The notes beneath the pieces were generated by a model that was given only the letters and a program-made list of their open reading frames with translations, was not told where the DNA came from and made no database searches. The position numbers were made by a program, and so were the translations under genes. From Lacibacter cauensis (lineage in GTDB: Bacteria; Bacteroidota; Bacteroidia; Chitinophagales; Chitinophagaceae): 51,650 bases of DNA. Positions 15,639 to 24,918 of this stretch are shown in pieces. The stretch is taken from positions 1 through 51,650 of the forward strand of contig NZ_VLLE01000009.1 in the NCBI RefSeq assembly GCF_007830055.1, given 5' to 3'. Each line of letters starts with the position of its first letter. The stretch's first letter is position 1.

Positions 15639-17900
15639 TCAATAGTGCCATGTTAATCCAATTCCCCATTTGTAATCGCTGTCATAATTTGTGCTGATGG
15701 AAAATGATTTAGCAATCATATATCTTGCTGCTACATTATATTCCTTATCGGTATTTACCCTGAAATCAAAAAAGAAATTATTGCTTAATGGTAAATCCCT
15801 TCTTTCTAATTGCAACCGTAAACGGCCCGTATGGTCAATCCGCCATTCAGAACGTATGAGCATAGGCAATAAATAATAAAAGCCAGCATCAAAAACCCTG
15901 CGATTATCTTTTGAGTTGGGTTTGTTTGCTAATGGCAGCGTTTTATTTTTCCGGTAATCAAAGCCTATAAAAAAGGCGAGGTATTGTTTTTTATCGAGGT
16001 AACGCAGTAAATGTGTTTCTGTTTCGTAGTTTCCTCTCCAGCTTGCCCTTCCTTCAAATTCCAACGCCATTTTATTGTTTGAAATATTTCCACTCAGCCA
16101 TGCGCCCTGTGAGTGTACTGATAAATCATACCAGGGATAAAGAACATTATCTTCTTTTTTTAATTTCTTATATCCGGTTTTAGCGAATTCATTTTGCTCA
16201 CTTCCTTCATAGCTTACTATCCGTGCCATACCTGCCATCATGTGGTATAAAATATGGCAATGAAAAAACCAGTCCTGCTCTTCGTTGGCATCAAATTCAA
16301 TAGTTACGGTTTCCATTGGCTTAATATCGAATGTGTGTTTCATGGGCGAATATTCACCTTGAGTATTGATGAACCGAAAAAAGTGGCCATGCAAATGCAA
16401 CGGGTGCCGCATCATGGTATTGTTGGTTAACACAAATCTTACCCGTTCACCTTTTCGTATGAGAATTTTATCAGCAACAGACAGTGTCTTAAAATCAAAT
16501 GACCAAACATACCGGAGCATATTGCCGGTAAGTGCAAGCTTAACTTCCCGTGGTACTAAAGAGGAATCTAATGTGGTTGGATGCAATGCCCGCAGCATAT
16601 TGTAATTGAATTCACCCGGCATTTCCATTTTCATATCCATGCCTGCCATATCATCCATCTTCATGCCCTCCATACTATTCATGTCCATTTCTTTTTTGGG
16701 AGATGAAGTATCATTGGGCATATTCATATTTTTCATGTCCATACCCTGCATATTGCCCATGTCCATTCCTTTCATATTCATGCTACCCATTTCCTTCATC
16801 ATTTTAAAATAATCCAACCTTGGAATATCAGGGGCTTTAATAACAGGGCCGTTGCCAAAGAAAGCAGACGAATATCCCATTACGTCCCATGATGTAGCCC
16901 TAAGTTCTGCAGCGCCTGTTTCGGGCACTGTAATCAATACGTCGTAAGTTTCTGCAATAGCAATTTCCAGTTTATTTACATTAACAGGAGTTACATTAAT
17001 ACCATCAGCGGCAATTATCCGCATATAGCTGTTGCCATACTGCAGGTTGAAGTAAGTGGCAGCCGAACCATTGATTATCCTTAGCCTGATTATCTCTCCC
17101 GGCTTAGCGTCTTTAAATTCATTTGTTTCATGCCCGTTTAATAAGAATTTATTGTAATAAACATCTGATACATCCATGGCAGGCATGCGCTGCCATTCCT
17201 GTTTCAGTTTATCTTTAAATGCACCTGCTGCAATAGCTTCTCCATAGCTCTGCAATGCGCCTTTTTTAATGGCATACCATTCGCCACCACGTTTCAGGTA
17301 ACGCATTACCTGGTGCGGGTTTTCATCTGTCCAGTCGGATAATAATAATACATACTCTTTCAATTGCGGGTCCGGCTGGGCAGGGTGGATTACAATAGAG
17401 CCATACAAACCGCTTTGCTCCTGTACCATAGTGTGTGAATGGTACCAGTAAGTACCGCTTTGTATCAATGGAAAAGTGAATGTATAAGTTTTGCCGGCTT
17501 CCACTGGAGAAGTTGTTAAATAAGGAACGCCATCTTCTTTATTGGGTAATAATAAGCCATGCCAGTGGATGGATGTTTCCATCTTCATCATGTTGTGTAC
17601 CCTGATAATAGCTGTATCACCTTCAGTAAATTCAAGAATAGGAGCCGGTATCTGTCCATTGATTGCAATGGCATGACGTCGTTTGCCGGTAAAGTTTACC
17701 ATCGTATCGGTTACATACAAGTCGTACTCCACTTTCTTACCCTGGTATATGTTTCCGGGAGCAAGCTGGGTTTTCTTTAAAGGGAAATTGTACGAAGTTA
17801 TTTTTTTTGGTCCATCATCCATTGCTCCTGGCATGGAGTGATTCATCTGTGCAAAAGTGTAAACAGGAATCAGGAAAACAAATAAAAGCAGTTTCTTCAT
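15639..17900 (-). CDS. copA: CopA-type multicopper oxidase with Met-rich loop and extra C-terminal domain
   Basis: This 753-residue protein is exported by an N-terminal signal (MKKLLLFVFLIPVYTFAQ). All four copper motifs are visible: HWHG (112-115), WYHSH (152-156), HPLHLHGH (499-506) and HCHILYHMM (547-555). Residues 367-429 form a Met/Asp-rich insertion (repeats like MKGMDMGNM) that is probably the Cu(I) entry site. Known CopA/PcoA proteins of about 600 residues oxidise Cu(I) to Cu(II) in the periplasm. Here residues about 590-753 extend the protein with alternating polar and aromatic strands ending in WGIGLTWHY. That ending is typical of an outer-membrane beta-barrel half and is similar in style to CopB/PcoB. 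The fusion is unusual. Confidence 0.92.
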   Translation of the reverse strand: MKKLLLFVFLIPVYTFAQMNHSMPGAMDDGPKKITSYNFPLKKTQLAPGNIYQGKKVEYDLYVTDTMVNFTGKRRHAIAINGQIPAPILEFTEGDTAIIRVHNMMKMETSIHWHGLLLPNKEDGVPYLTTSPVEAGKTYTFTFPLIQSGTYWYHSHTMVQEQSGLYGSIVIHPAQPDPQLKEYVLLLSDWTDENPHQVMRYLKRGGEWYAIKKGALQSYGEAIAAGAFKDKLKQEWQRMPAMDVSDVYYNKFLLNGHETNEFKDAKPGEIIRLRIINGSAATYFNLQYGNSYMRIIAADGINVTPVNVNKLEIAIAETYDVLITVPETGAAELRATSWDVMGYSSAFFGNGPVIKAPDIPRLDYFKMMKEMGSMNMKGMDMGNMQGMDMKNMNMPNDTSSPKKEMDMNSMEGMKMDDMAGMDMKMEMPGEFNYNMLRALHPTTLDSSLVPREVKLALTGNMLRYVWSFDFKTLSVADKILIRKGERVRFVLTNNTMMRHPLHLHGHFFRFINTQGEYSPMKHTFDIKPMETVTIEFDANEEQDWFFHCHILYHMMAGMARIVSYEGSEQNEFAKTGYKKLKKEDNVLYPWYDLSVHSQGAWLSGNISNNKMALEFEGRASWRGNYETETHLLRYLDKKQYLAFFIGFDYRKNKTLPLANKPNSKDNRRVFDAGFYYLLPMLIRSEWRIDHTGRLRLQLERRDLPLSNNFFFDFRVNTDKEYNVAARYMIAKSFSISTNYDSDYKWGIGLTWHY

Positions 17901-17911
17901 AATGATAGTAT

Positions 17912-18871
17912 TTATTGTTTTGGCTGCTTATAATTCTTTTTACGGGCCGGGTTATTGTCGGGAAAACGCAATGTATCCATCGGATTTTTCACCGGCATTT
18001 TCATGTTGTCCATCCCGGGCATGTCCATTTTGTTCATGTCTTTCATATTCATTGATGAATCCATTTTCATCTTATCCATTCCCGGCATGTTGTTCATATC
18101 TTTCATGTTCATGGAAGAATCCATTTTCATATCCTTCATGTCTTTCATTTTATCCATACCAGGCATATTCTTCATGCCTTTCATCTTATCCATTCCTTTC
18201 ATGCTTTTCATGTCCTTCATATTGTTCATGCCAGTATTTTTATCCATACCGGGCATATTCATGTCTTTCATATTCATGGAAGAATCCGTTTTCATGTTTT
18301 CCATTCCCGGCATATTATTCATATCGTTCATACCCGGCATGGTATCGTTCATTTTCATTTCCGTATCATTTTTCATATCCATGTTCTTCATGTCTTTCAT
18401 ATCGCCACCTTCACCATGGCCTTTCATTAAATACCTGCCCATAGGCCCCACACCTGCCACATGGGTAAGTTTTGCCCCATGATGCCCCGCAATTGACAAA
18501 AAGATAGCAGCGATTATGGCAGCCATCAATACGATAATTTCAAATGAACGCCGGTTGATTTTGAAAAACACACCGATGCTTTTCAGCAAAAAAGTAATAC
18601 CGCTCATCCAAAGCGTCAGTTGTGCATACTTTTCATGTTGTTCAAATATTTCCATAGCAGCCTTGGGTGCATCGGCAGAAGGCATTGCATGAAAAATGGT
18701 ACTGGCTGCAAGTGAAGACAAGAAAGCACCAGCCATAATTATGAGTGTAACCCATTTAATCTGCTTCAGGTCTTTCCAAACCAGAACGGCCTGTAAAGCT
18801 GCTGCCAATAAAATAAGTACAATAGGAAAATGTACTACCAATGGATGTAAGGAAGGAAAGTCTTTAAACAT
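17912..18871 (-). CDS. DUF2231 membrane protein with long Met-rich repeat tail
   Basis: This 319-residue protein has two parts. Residues 1-150 hold four membrane helices and the DUF2231 marks LHPLVVHFPIVL (8-19) and GHHGAKLTHVAGVG (about 128-141), a heme- or redox-linked family. Residues 150-305 are a low-complexity array of Met, Asp, Lys and Asn in repeats such as MPGMDKMKDMK and SSMNMKDMN, with dozens of Met. Such tails bind Cu(I) or Ag(I) in the periplasm (compare the Met-rich regions of CopA, PcoE-like and SilE-like proteins). It is 11 bases upstream of the multicopper oxidase, whose own loop uses the same Met-motif vocabulary. A membrane-tethered copper buffer feeding the oxidase is a reasonable inference. 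Confidence 0.82.
   Translation of the reverse strand: MFKDFPSLHPLVVHFPIVLILLAAALQAVLVWKDLKQIKWVTLIIMAGAFLSSLAASTIFHAMPSADAPKAAMEIFEQHEKYAQLTLWMSGITFLLKSIGVFFKINRRSFEIIVLMAAIIAAIFLSIAGHHGAKLTHVAGVGPMGRYLMKGHGEGGDMKDMKNMDMKNDTEMKMNDTMPGMNDMNNMPGMENMKTDSSMNMKDMNMPGMDKNTGMNNMKDMKSMKGMDKMKGMKNMPGMDKMKDMKDMKMDSSMNMKDMNNMPGMDKMKMDSSMNMKDMNKMDMPGMDNMKMPVKNPMDTLRFPDNNPARKKNYKQPKQ
17990..18390 (-). repeat. Degenerate tandem DNA repeats coding for the Met-rich tail
   Basis: Short units built around TTCAT, CCATTTTCAT and ATCCATTCCCGGCAT recur throughout this stretch and encode MKDM, MKMDSSMNMKDM and MPGMDKM blocks on the minus strand. The longest shared unit, coding SSMNMKDMN, occurs at least four times. 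Such repeats may change copy number by slippage. Confidence 0.75.
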
Positions 18872-18895
18872 TATAAATTAAGTTTACTGCTGAAA

Positions 18896-19465
18896 TTATT
18901 TTAAAACCTTGAAATCGAACCCGACTCTTATTTTTTCCCATGCTACTGCAATCCTGCCAGCATTGTTATTTCCTGTTTCAATAAAATATTGCAGCCGCTC
19001 TGTATGATTAACTTTCTTCGGTTTCACCTTAATCCTGATAATATCATCCTTTTCATCATACTCTGTGGCAAGATGCTGTTTCCAATTTTTATTTAAAATC
19101 AATATCCATTCCTTTTTACCGGGAACAGTGAAGATAGCATATTTACCGGCTGGTATTTCTTTGCCATTAACAACAAATGCCTTTGGCATTTCCAGGGTAG
19201 TGGCATCATGTGCCCCTGTTACCCACACTTCATCATAAGGAACAAGACCGCCCCATATTATTCTTTTACGAACACCGGGAGAGTGATAATTGATTTTTAT
19301 ACTATCGCCATTAACGATAGCGAAAGCCATAGACTTGATACTTTTTTTAGCCGTGTCTTTAACAAGGTTGGGATTGTAACAAATCTCTTCTTTCTTTTGT
19401 GCTTGTGCTGTTACTGAAAATGCAGTCGCAATTATTAAAAGCAGTAAATAAATTTTCTTTTTCAT
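18896..19465 (-). CDS. DUF2911 secreted protein
   Basis: This 189-residue protein starts at the ATG at 19465; a longer frame would run into the methyltransferase gene. A signal peptide (MKKKIYLLLLIIATAFSVTAQAQ) shows export. The DUF2911 core has SPGVRKRIIWGGLVPYDEVW and the GAHDATTLE and KEIPAGKYAIFTVPGKKEW motifs. The family is common in Bacteroidota and has no fixed biochemical function. It lies within the copper block, 13 bases after the methyltransferase gene and 24 bases before the Met-rich DUF2231 gene. Its role here is unknown. Confidence 0.88.
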   Translation of the reverse strand: MKKKIYLLLLIIATAFSVTAQAQKKEEICYNPNLVKDTAKKSIKSMAFAIVNGDSIKINYHSPGVRKRIIWGGLVPYDEVWVTGAHDATTLEMPKAFVVNGKEIPAGKYAIFTVPGKKEWILILNKNWKQHLATEYDEKDDIIRIKVKPKKVNHTERLQYFIETGNNNAGRIAVAWEKIRVGFDFKVLK

Positions 19466-19478
19466 GATACTATTTAAT

Positions 19479-20129
19479 TTATATTTTTTCCGCACTGATT
19501 ATTTGTACTTCCCCAAACATGGTTTTAAAACGGTTTTTAATGCCCACATTTTCAAACCCGGCATCGGAAATCATTTCAGGTAATAATCCTCTGGCATTTG
19601 CGTCTGTTGATTTGAATCCATCCAGGCCTCTTATTATATTAAAAAGCGTTCTTTGAACCCATGATCTGGAACGGCCAAAGTCGGCAATAAGTAACAGACC
19701 ATCTTTATTCATAACCCGGAAGATCTCTGCCAGCATAGTTTGTTTTATATCTGTATCAAGGTGATGAAAAACCAGGCAGGATATTACTCTGTCAAAAGCA
19801 TTATGCTGAAAGGGAAGATATTTCCCATCATAATCAAGCAACAAAATATCAAGTTTTTCCTCTTTTATCTTTTTTGCTGCTTTATCTAATATCTCTGTGT
19901 CAATATCAATACCTGTTACTTTTGCCTCCGGTGATAATCGTTTTGCCATGATAGTTAATGTAGCAGTGCCACAACCAAAATCAAGCAGCTTTGCACCGAC
20001 ATAGATATTTGCAGCTTTAATGAGATTTTGTTTGATTTTTTTCTCAGGCATAGTAACTGCAAGAAAAAAATCATACAAAGGCGTAAGCCATTTGAACCTG
20101 AGTGCCGGTATGAATTTGCTATTACTCAT
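19479..20129 (-). CDS. Class I SAM-dependent methyltransferase
   Basis: This is a 216-residue soluble enzyme with a Rossmann-type methyltransferase fold. Motif I is LLDFGCGTATLTI (about residues 49-61), the acidic end of strand 2 is VTGIDID, and motif IV is RVISCLVFHHLD, followed by LLIADFG. It resembles UbiE/Methyltransf_11-type enzymes. None of the Cys residues needed for arsenite methyltransferase are arranged as in ArsM, so arsenic methylation is not supported. It lies between the RND pump gene and DUF2911 with short gaps. Its substrate is unknown. Confidence 0.87.
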   Translation of the reverse strand: MSNSKFIPALRFKWLTPLYDFFLAVTMPEKKIKQNLIKAANIYVGAKLLDFGCGTATLTIMAKRLSPEAKVTGIDIDTEILDKAAKKIKEEKLDILLLDYDGKYLPFQHNAFDRVISCLVFHHLDTDIKQTMLAEIFRVMNKDGLLLIADFGRSRSWVQRTLFNIIRGLDGFKSTDANARGLLPEMISDAGFENVGIKNRFKTMFGEVQIISAEKI

Positions 20130-20169
20130 TTTACTATATCAGCCGGTATATTACTCTGTTGTTGATTGA

Positions 20170-23100
20170 TTATTCCAGATCCTTATTTTGATGCGTTTCC
20201 AAATATTTTTTAAGTGCCTTTTCTCCAAACAGCTTAAACACTACCGGTGTAACGATCATATCCAGCAGTGTTGAACTTACCAATCCGCCCAATATAACAG
20301 TGGCGACAGGATACAAGATTTCTTTGCCTGGGGCAGTTGCATCCATCGTTAGCGGTATCAATGCAAAAGCGGCAACTAATGCGGTCATCAAAACCGGCAC
20401 TAATCGCTCCAGTGAACCTCGGATGATCATTTTGTCTCCAAATGTTTCACCTTCATGCTGTACTAAATGGATGTAGTGGCTGATCATCATAATGCCGTTT
20501 CTGGAAGCAATACCCGTAAGTGTAATAAAGCCCACCATTGTTGCAATAGAAAAAACACCACCGGTAAGCATTACTGCAATTACACTGCCGATTAAAGCCA
20601 GTGGGATGTTCAGCATAATCTGCAACGCAATTCTGCTGCTTTTAAAATGGCTATACAAAACAAGGAATATACCTGCTACTGAAAAAATGCTGAGTATGGT
20701 AATTAATTTAGATGCTGATTGCTGGCTTTCAAACTGACCGCCCCATTGCAGATAATAGCCTTCCTGTAAGGGCAATTCTTTCTTTACTGTTTCCTGCATT
20801 TCATTTACAGTGCTTCCGAGATCACGGCCCTGCACATTGGCAGAAACAACAATACGACGCTGCGTGTTTTCATGATTAACTGCATTGATGCTGTTCTCCA
20901 ATTCAATCTTTGCAATTTGTTGCAGCGGTATCAATGAACCATCTGAAGCTGCAATTTGAGTATTGCGGATTGCTTCAATATTTTTTCTTGTACTGTCATC
21001 AGTTCTTAATACAATATCAAAACTTTTCTGCCCGTCAATTATCTGGCTTACTACTTTACCATTGTAAAATATTTCCAGTTCATCCGCCACATTTCCTACC
21101 TGCAAGCCGTATCGCTGCACAGCCATACGGTCAAGTTTAATCATCAACTGCGGAACCATTACCTGATTTTCAATCTGCACATCCACCACACCCGGTACAT
21201 TGGAAATAATTGATTTTAGTTGTTCGGCATTTGAACGGAGGGTTAATAGATCGTTTCCGAATATTTTAACTGCCACCTGTGCCCTTACTCCTGAAAGTAA
21301 ATGGTCAAGACGATGAGAAATAGGTTGTCCAATGTTTACTGTAGTGCCTTTTAATACGGACAAATTGTTTCTTATATCTTCAAGCACTTTTGCTCTGCTT
21401 CGGCCTCCGGGTTTTAAAGCAACATCGATTTCTGAGTAACTTGGTGGTTCGGCATGTTCATCTAATTCAGCCCTGCCGGTTCGTCTGGAGGTAAGAGCTA
21501 CTTCAGGTACCTTCAAAATTTGTTGCTCTGCTATTGTGCCAAGCTTATTGCTTTCCTCCAGCGAAGTGCCAGCCGGGGCCAATACGTTTACAGTAAAGCT
21601 GCCTTCATTAAAAGGCGGTAAAAACTCTGTACCAAAAAATGGGATAATACTGATGGAAGCGATGATTAATGCAATAGCTACACCTGTAATTACCTTTGGT
21701 CGTTTTAGCCCAAAATGCAGCAGTTTGATATCTTGTTTTTTAAGCCATCTTACCAAAGCACTGTCAGGTTCATGCACAGCATCAACAGAGGTTTCCTTTT
21801 TTTTGCGTTTCCAAAAGGCCAGATTGATATGGTGTAAATGATTTTTCTTTCCCAGCAAATAGCTACACAGTGCCGGTGTAACAGTAAGTGATACGATCAA
21901 TGACGCAACAATGGAAGTGATATATGCAATTCCAAGAGGGGCAAATATCCTTCCTTCAATTCCCTGTAGATAGAACAATGGAATAAATACCAGTACAACA
22001 ATGATGGTGGCATACACTATTGAATTTCTTACCTCACTGCTGGCATCATAAATTACTCTAAGTAATGGCTTTGGTTTTTCGCTAAGCCAATTTTCTTTTA
22101 ACCTGCGATACACATTTTCTACGTCCACAATCGCATCGTCCACCAACTCTCCAATAGCAATGGCTAATCCACCGAGTGTAAGCGTATTGATGGAAATATT
22201 AAAGAATTTGAAAACGATAGCTGTTATTATAAGTGATAATGGTATTGCTGTAAGCGTTATGATTGTAGTCCTGAAATTGAGCAGGAACAGGAAGAGAATA
22301 ATAATTACAAGAATAAACCCATCCCGTAATGCTTCTTCCACATTGGTGAGGGAGTTTACAATAAAGCTTTTTTGCTGAAATACATCTGTATTAATGTGAA
22401 TATCTTTAGGAAGCGATGCTTTGATTTCTTCAATGGCATTTAAGGCTTCATCAGTAACGTCAATAGTGCTGGAACCAGGCTGCTTTTCAATACTAAGGAT
22501 AACAGCCGGTTTCCCATTAAACGAACCATCGCCTCTTTTAATCGGCCCGCCGAATTTTACTTCCGCTACCTGTTTCAAAAGTACAGGTGCTGCATTTCTA
22601 TTGCTTACAACCGTATTCGCTAAATCTTCTAATGTATTTGCACGACCAATATTTCTTATAAGTGTTTCAGAGCCTTTATTGTCAACAAAACCACCGGTTG
22701 TGTTTTGATTGGTTAGCTGCAAAGCATTATCTATATCGTCAATAGCAAGATTATACTGTCTCAATTTTTCACTTGAAATCAAAACCTGATACTGCATTCT
22801 TTCCCCGCCAATTGGAATTACCTGGCTTACACCTTTTACACTCATCAACCTTCTGCGTATCGTAAAATCAGCCAATGTTCTTAAGTCAGCAGGCGAAGTG
22901 GTATCACTGGTAACAGCTACCATCATTATCTGCCCCATGATAGAACTGATGGGCCCCATCACCGGTGTAATCCCTTTTGGTAATTGAATGTTCTGTAGTT
23001 TCTCAGCAGTCAATTGCCTTGCACGATACACATCAGTATTCCAATCAAACTCTACAAACACCATCCCTAATCCGGGACTTGCTACAGAACGGACTACTTC

Positions 23101-23337
23101 CACACCCGGCGCACCATTTAATTGTGTTTCTACCGGCAGGTTAACCTGGCTTTCCACTTCTTCAGGAGCCATACCATTGGCTTCTAAAAATATAGTTACT
23201 CTTGGCCGGTTTAAATCGGGTAATACATCCACCGGAAGATTAACCAAAGTAAACACACCGTACACCATAAGCAAGGCAGCCATTGATACTACCAGCATCC
23301 GGTTCTTCAGGGAAAAATGAATGAGTCTGTTCAGCAT
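20170..23337 (-). CDS. CusA/CzcA-family RND efflux pump, complete
   Basis: This is a 1055-residue inner-membrane pump with 12 expected helices and two large periplasmic loops. The TM4 signature is AIGELVDDAIVDVENVYRRL, with a VDD acidic pair used for proton relay. The N-terminus LIHFSLKNRMLVVSM and the porter motifs EVESQVNLPVE and GRAELDEHAEPPSYSE place it in the heavy-metal branch. It has no fused outer-membrane factor, unlike the pump at 7144. Its likely partners, an adaptor (25764-27431) and a TolC protein (27428-28618), are encoded upstream on the same strand, separated by four small secreted metal-binding genes. The substrate is probably Cu(I)/Ag(I) by context, but not proven. Confidence 0.9.
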   Translation of the reverse strand: MLNRLIHFSLKNRMLVVSMAALLMVYGVFTLVNLPVDVLPDLNRPRVTIFLEANGMAPEEVESQVNLPVETQLNGAPGVEVVRSVASPGLGMVFVEFDWNTDVYRARQLTAEKLQNIQLPKGITPVMGPISSIMGQIMMVAVTSDTTSPADLRTLADFTIRRRLMSVKGVSQVIPIGGERMQYQVLISSEKLRQYNLAIDDIDNALQLTNQNTTGGFVDNKGSETLIRNIGRANTLEDLANTVVSNRNAAPVLLKQVAEVKFGGPIKRGDGSFNGKPAVILSIEKQPGSSTIDVTDEALNAIEEIKASLPKDIHINTDVFQQKSFIVNSLTNVEEALRDGFILVIIILFLFLLNFRTTIITLTAIPLSLIITAIVFKFFNISINTLTLGGLAIAIGELVDDAIVDVENVYRRLKENWLSEKPKPLLRVIYDASSEVRNSIVYATIIVVLVFIPLFYLQGIEGRIFAPLGIAYITSIVASLIVSLTVTPALCSYLLGKKNHLHHINLAFWKRKKKETSVDAVHEPDSALVRWLKKQDIKLLHFGLKRPKVITGVAIALIIASISIIPFFGTEFLPPFNEGSFTVNVLAPAGTSLEESNKLGTIAEQQILKVPEVALTSRRTGRAELDEHAEPPSYSEIDVALKPGGRSRAKVLEDIRNNLSVLKGTTVNIGQPISHRLDHLLSGVRAQVAVKIFGNDLLTLRSNAEQLKSIISNVPGVVDVQIENQVMVPQLMIKLDRMAVQRYGLQVGNVADELEIFYNGKVVSQIIDGQKSFDIVLRTDDSTRKNIEAIRNTQIAASDGSLIPLQQIAKIELENSINAVNHENTQRRIVVSANVQGRDLGSTVNEMQETVKKELPLQEGYYLQWGGQFESQQSASKLITILSIFSVAGIFLVLYSHFKSSRIALQIMLNIPLALIGSVIAVMLTGGVFSIATMVGFITLTGIASRNGIMMISHYIHLVQHEGETFGDKMIIRGSLERLVPVLMTALVAAFALIPLTMDATAPGKEILYPVATVILGGLVSSTLLDMIVTPVVFKLFGEKALKKYLETHQNKDLE

Positions 23338-23366
23338 AAAATAAAATCTTTAATCGCCATTGTACT

Positions 23367-23419
23367 ATGTTAGGCACTAACATTATAAATCATAGCAGGG
23401 AGTAACCCTGCTATGATTT
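23367..23419 (-). other. Two adjacent perfect hairpins in front of the RND pump gene
   Basis: ATGTTAG (23367-23373) pairs with CTAACAT (23377-23383) around a three-base loop. Four bases further on, a 14-bp stem AAATCATAGCAGGG (23387-23400) pairs with CCCTGCTATGATTT (23406-23419) around AGTAA. They lie between the stop of the His-rich protein gene and the pump start. Only three T follow the large stem on the minus strand, so it could be an inefficient terminator or a processing barrier that sets pump levels below those of the genes upstream. Confidence 0.6.
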
Positions 23420-23429
23420 TCTATACGTT

Positions 23430-23858
23430 TTAATGTTGATGGTTATGTCCATCTGCGGCAGGCTTGGCCTTTGTGGTAAGGTCAAACGATGCTGAAGCTG
23501 TTTTTCCGGCACTGGTAAAAGTCACAATTGCCTTATTGTACTTTTTAGTCTTGTCAAGTGTGTACATAAACCCTTCATTGCCGCTTGGACTTAATGAAAT
23601 GGTTGAAGTTTTTCCGTCCGCCATTTGTATAACAGCCGTTCCGGTTACACCTGTATTCTTTATTGTCTTTTCTTTCCCATCCAGCAAATAGGCCATCACC
23701 ATGCCGTCTTTTACACTTACTTCAATATGAAAATCACCGGCAGACTTAACTGTTCCACCATGTGGCGAACCATGTTTATGGTTGCCACCACTATGCTGAG
23801 CAAATGTTGTAAAAGTTGCTATCAGCATTACTGTCATCAGAATTGTTATCTTTTTCAT
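23430..23858 (-). CDS. Secreted His-rich hypothetical protein
   Basis: This 142-residue protein begins with a signal peptide (MKKITILMTVMLIATFTTFAQ). The mature protein opens with HSGGNHKHGSPHGG and ends with DGHNHQH, so both ends carry His clusters for metal binding. The middle is a small all-beta domain (strands such as FHIEVSVKDGMVMAYLLDG and KAIVTFTSAGKTASASFDL). The beta core resembles short Ig-like metal-chaperone folds, but I do not recognise a named family. It follows the HMBD lipoprotein gene in the same orientation. A periplasmic copper or zinc buffer is inferred. Confidence 0.7.
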   Translation of the reverse strand: MKKITILMTVMLIATFTTFAQHSGGNHKHGSPHGGTVKSAGDFHIEVSVKDGMVMAYLLDGKEKTIKNTGVTGTAVIQMADGKTSTISLSPSGNEGFMYTLDKTKKYNKAIVTFTSAGKTASASFDLTTKAKPAADGHNHQH

Positions 23859-23894
23859 TGTTTTAAATTTTATTGTTAGAAAATAAATTGAATA

Positions 23895-24893
23895 TTAATG
23901 TTCCGCATGTTCGTCTTTCTTCATATCCATACCTTTCATATTGTCGGCATTGCCTTCTGCTACATTCATTACAAAGTCGCTGGTGTAAACTTTTCCTTTG
24001 CTTTGGAATTGAATCCAGCCACGATAGACACCGGGTTTTTCAAACGTAGTATGTAAATCAAATTTTCCACCTTCTACGCTTGGGTGTACATGCAAATATT
24101 TTTTATCGGCAAGGCTTACTACTACCATGTGGGCTTTTGCTCCGAGGTAATCTTCTAAGGTTGTTACATCCACTTCTTTGCCATTCAGCATCACTACTCC
24201 ATTAATGTGCATGGCCATATTGGTTAAAAATTTACCACCTTCAGGAGTAAGTGAAACAGAGAACCCATCACCGGCGGTGCCGGTTAATTTATCTGCCCCA
24301 TAAACTTTTGCGGCAGGTACCGTACCGGCTACTGTTACATTCAGGTAATCAACAGTATGATTGGCGCCGCTTGGTTTATAATCAGCAAACAACGTGTACT
24401 TGCCGGGGGCAGGAAATTTTTCTTTTACCGAATAAGAACCGTCAGCATTCAACTCAGGATGTATGTGGTCAAACCAGCTAAGGTCATCACTAACCACAAT
24501 GAGGTGTATCTTTTTAGTGTGTTCAACATCCAAAGGAACCTGCTCAGTAGGTTTATCTTTTATTTTCGGAGTCATGGATAAAGTAACTTCTTCTCCCGGT
24601 TTTGGAGTTGCCGGATTACTTGTAAACTGCATACTAACATTGCTTGGGGCACCGGCATTGTCATTATGCTCCAGTTTCATTCCGCATTTAGGACAGGTAT
24701 CTCCTTCTTTACCGGTAACTTCGGGATGCATGGGGCAGGCATAAATATGGTCGCCACCTTCATGTGTCATTTCCATTTTTGAGGAATCCTTGTCTGATGT
24801 TTTCGCTTCGCCACCGCTATTGTTGCAGGCACTAAAAATAGTTACGGTTGCAAGAGCCATAACAGCCATTGAAATTTTAAATTCTTTTTTCAT
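23895..24893 (-). CDS. Lipoprotein with CPMHP/CPKCGM metal-binding motif and Ig-like domains
   Basis: This 332-residue lipoprotein has lipobox FSAC (Cys23). Residues 51-74 hold the heavy-metal-binding motif YACPMHPEVT...CPKCGMKL. The remaining 230 residues look like two beta-sandwich domains: first TPKPGEEVTLSMTPKI...HLIVVSDDLSWFDHIHPEL with His pairs, then a repeat-like half with HMVVVSLADKKYLHVHPSVEGG. The C-terminus is DMKKDEHAEH. DHIHP and HVHP are probable copper ligands. It lies between two other metal-binding protein genes and may collect copper in the periplasm for the CusB-like adaptors. The precise function is unknown. Confidence 0.75.
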   Translation of the reverse strand: MKKEFKISMAVMALATVTIFSACNNSGGEAKTSDKDSSKMEMTHEGGDHIYACPMHPEVTGKEGDTCPKCGMKLEHNDNAGAPSNVSMQFTSNPATPKPGEEVTLSMTPKIKDKPTEQVPLDVEHTKKIHLIVVSDDLSWFDHIHPELNADGSYSVKEKFPAPGKYTLFADYKPSGANHTVDYLNVTVAGTVPAAKVYGADKLTGTAGDGFSVSLTPEGGKFLTNMAMHINGVVMLNGKEVDVTTLEDYLGAKAHMVVVSLADKKYLHVHPSVEGGKFDLHTTFEKPGVYRGWIQFQSKGKVYTSDFVMNVAEGNADNMKGMDMKKDEHAEH

Positions 24894-24918
24894 TGATTTT
24901 ATTTTTTTGGTTGATGAA

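Noticed and set aside
17902-18482. Plus-strand frames rich in Cys/Ser/Phe opposite the Met-rich gene
   Set aside because: They are mirror images of the Met/Asp/Lys repeats and have no independent support.
19479-20129. Arsenite methyltransferase (ArsM)
   Set aside because: The characteristic Cys residues of ArsM are not arranged as needed; it reads as a generic class I methyltransferase.
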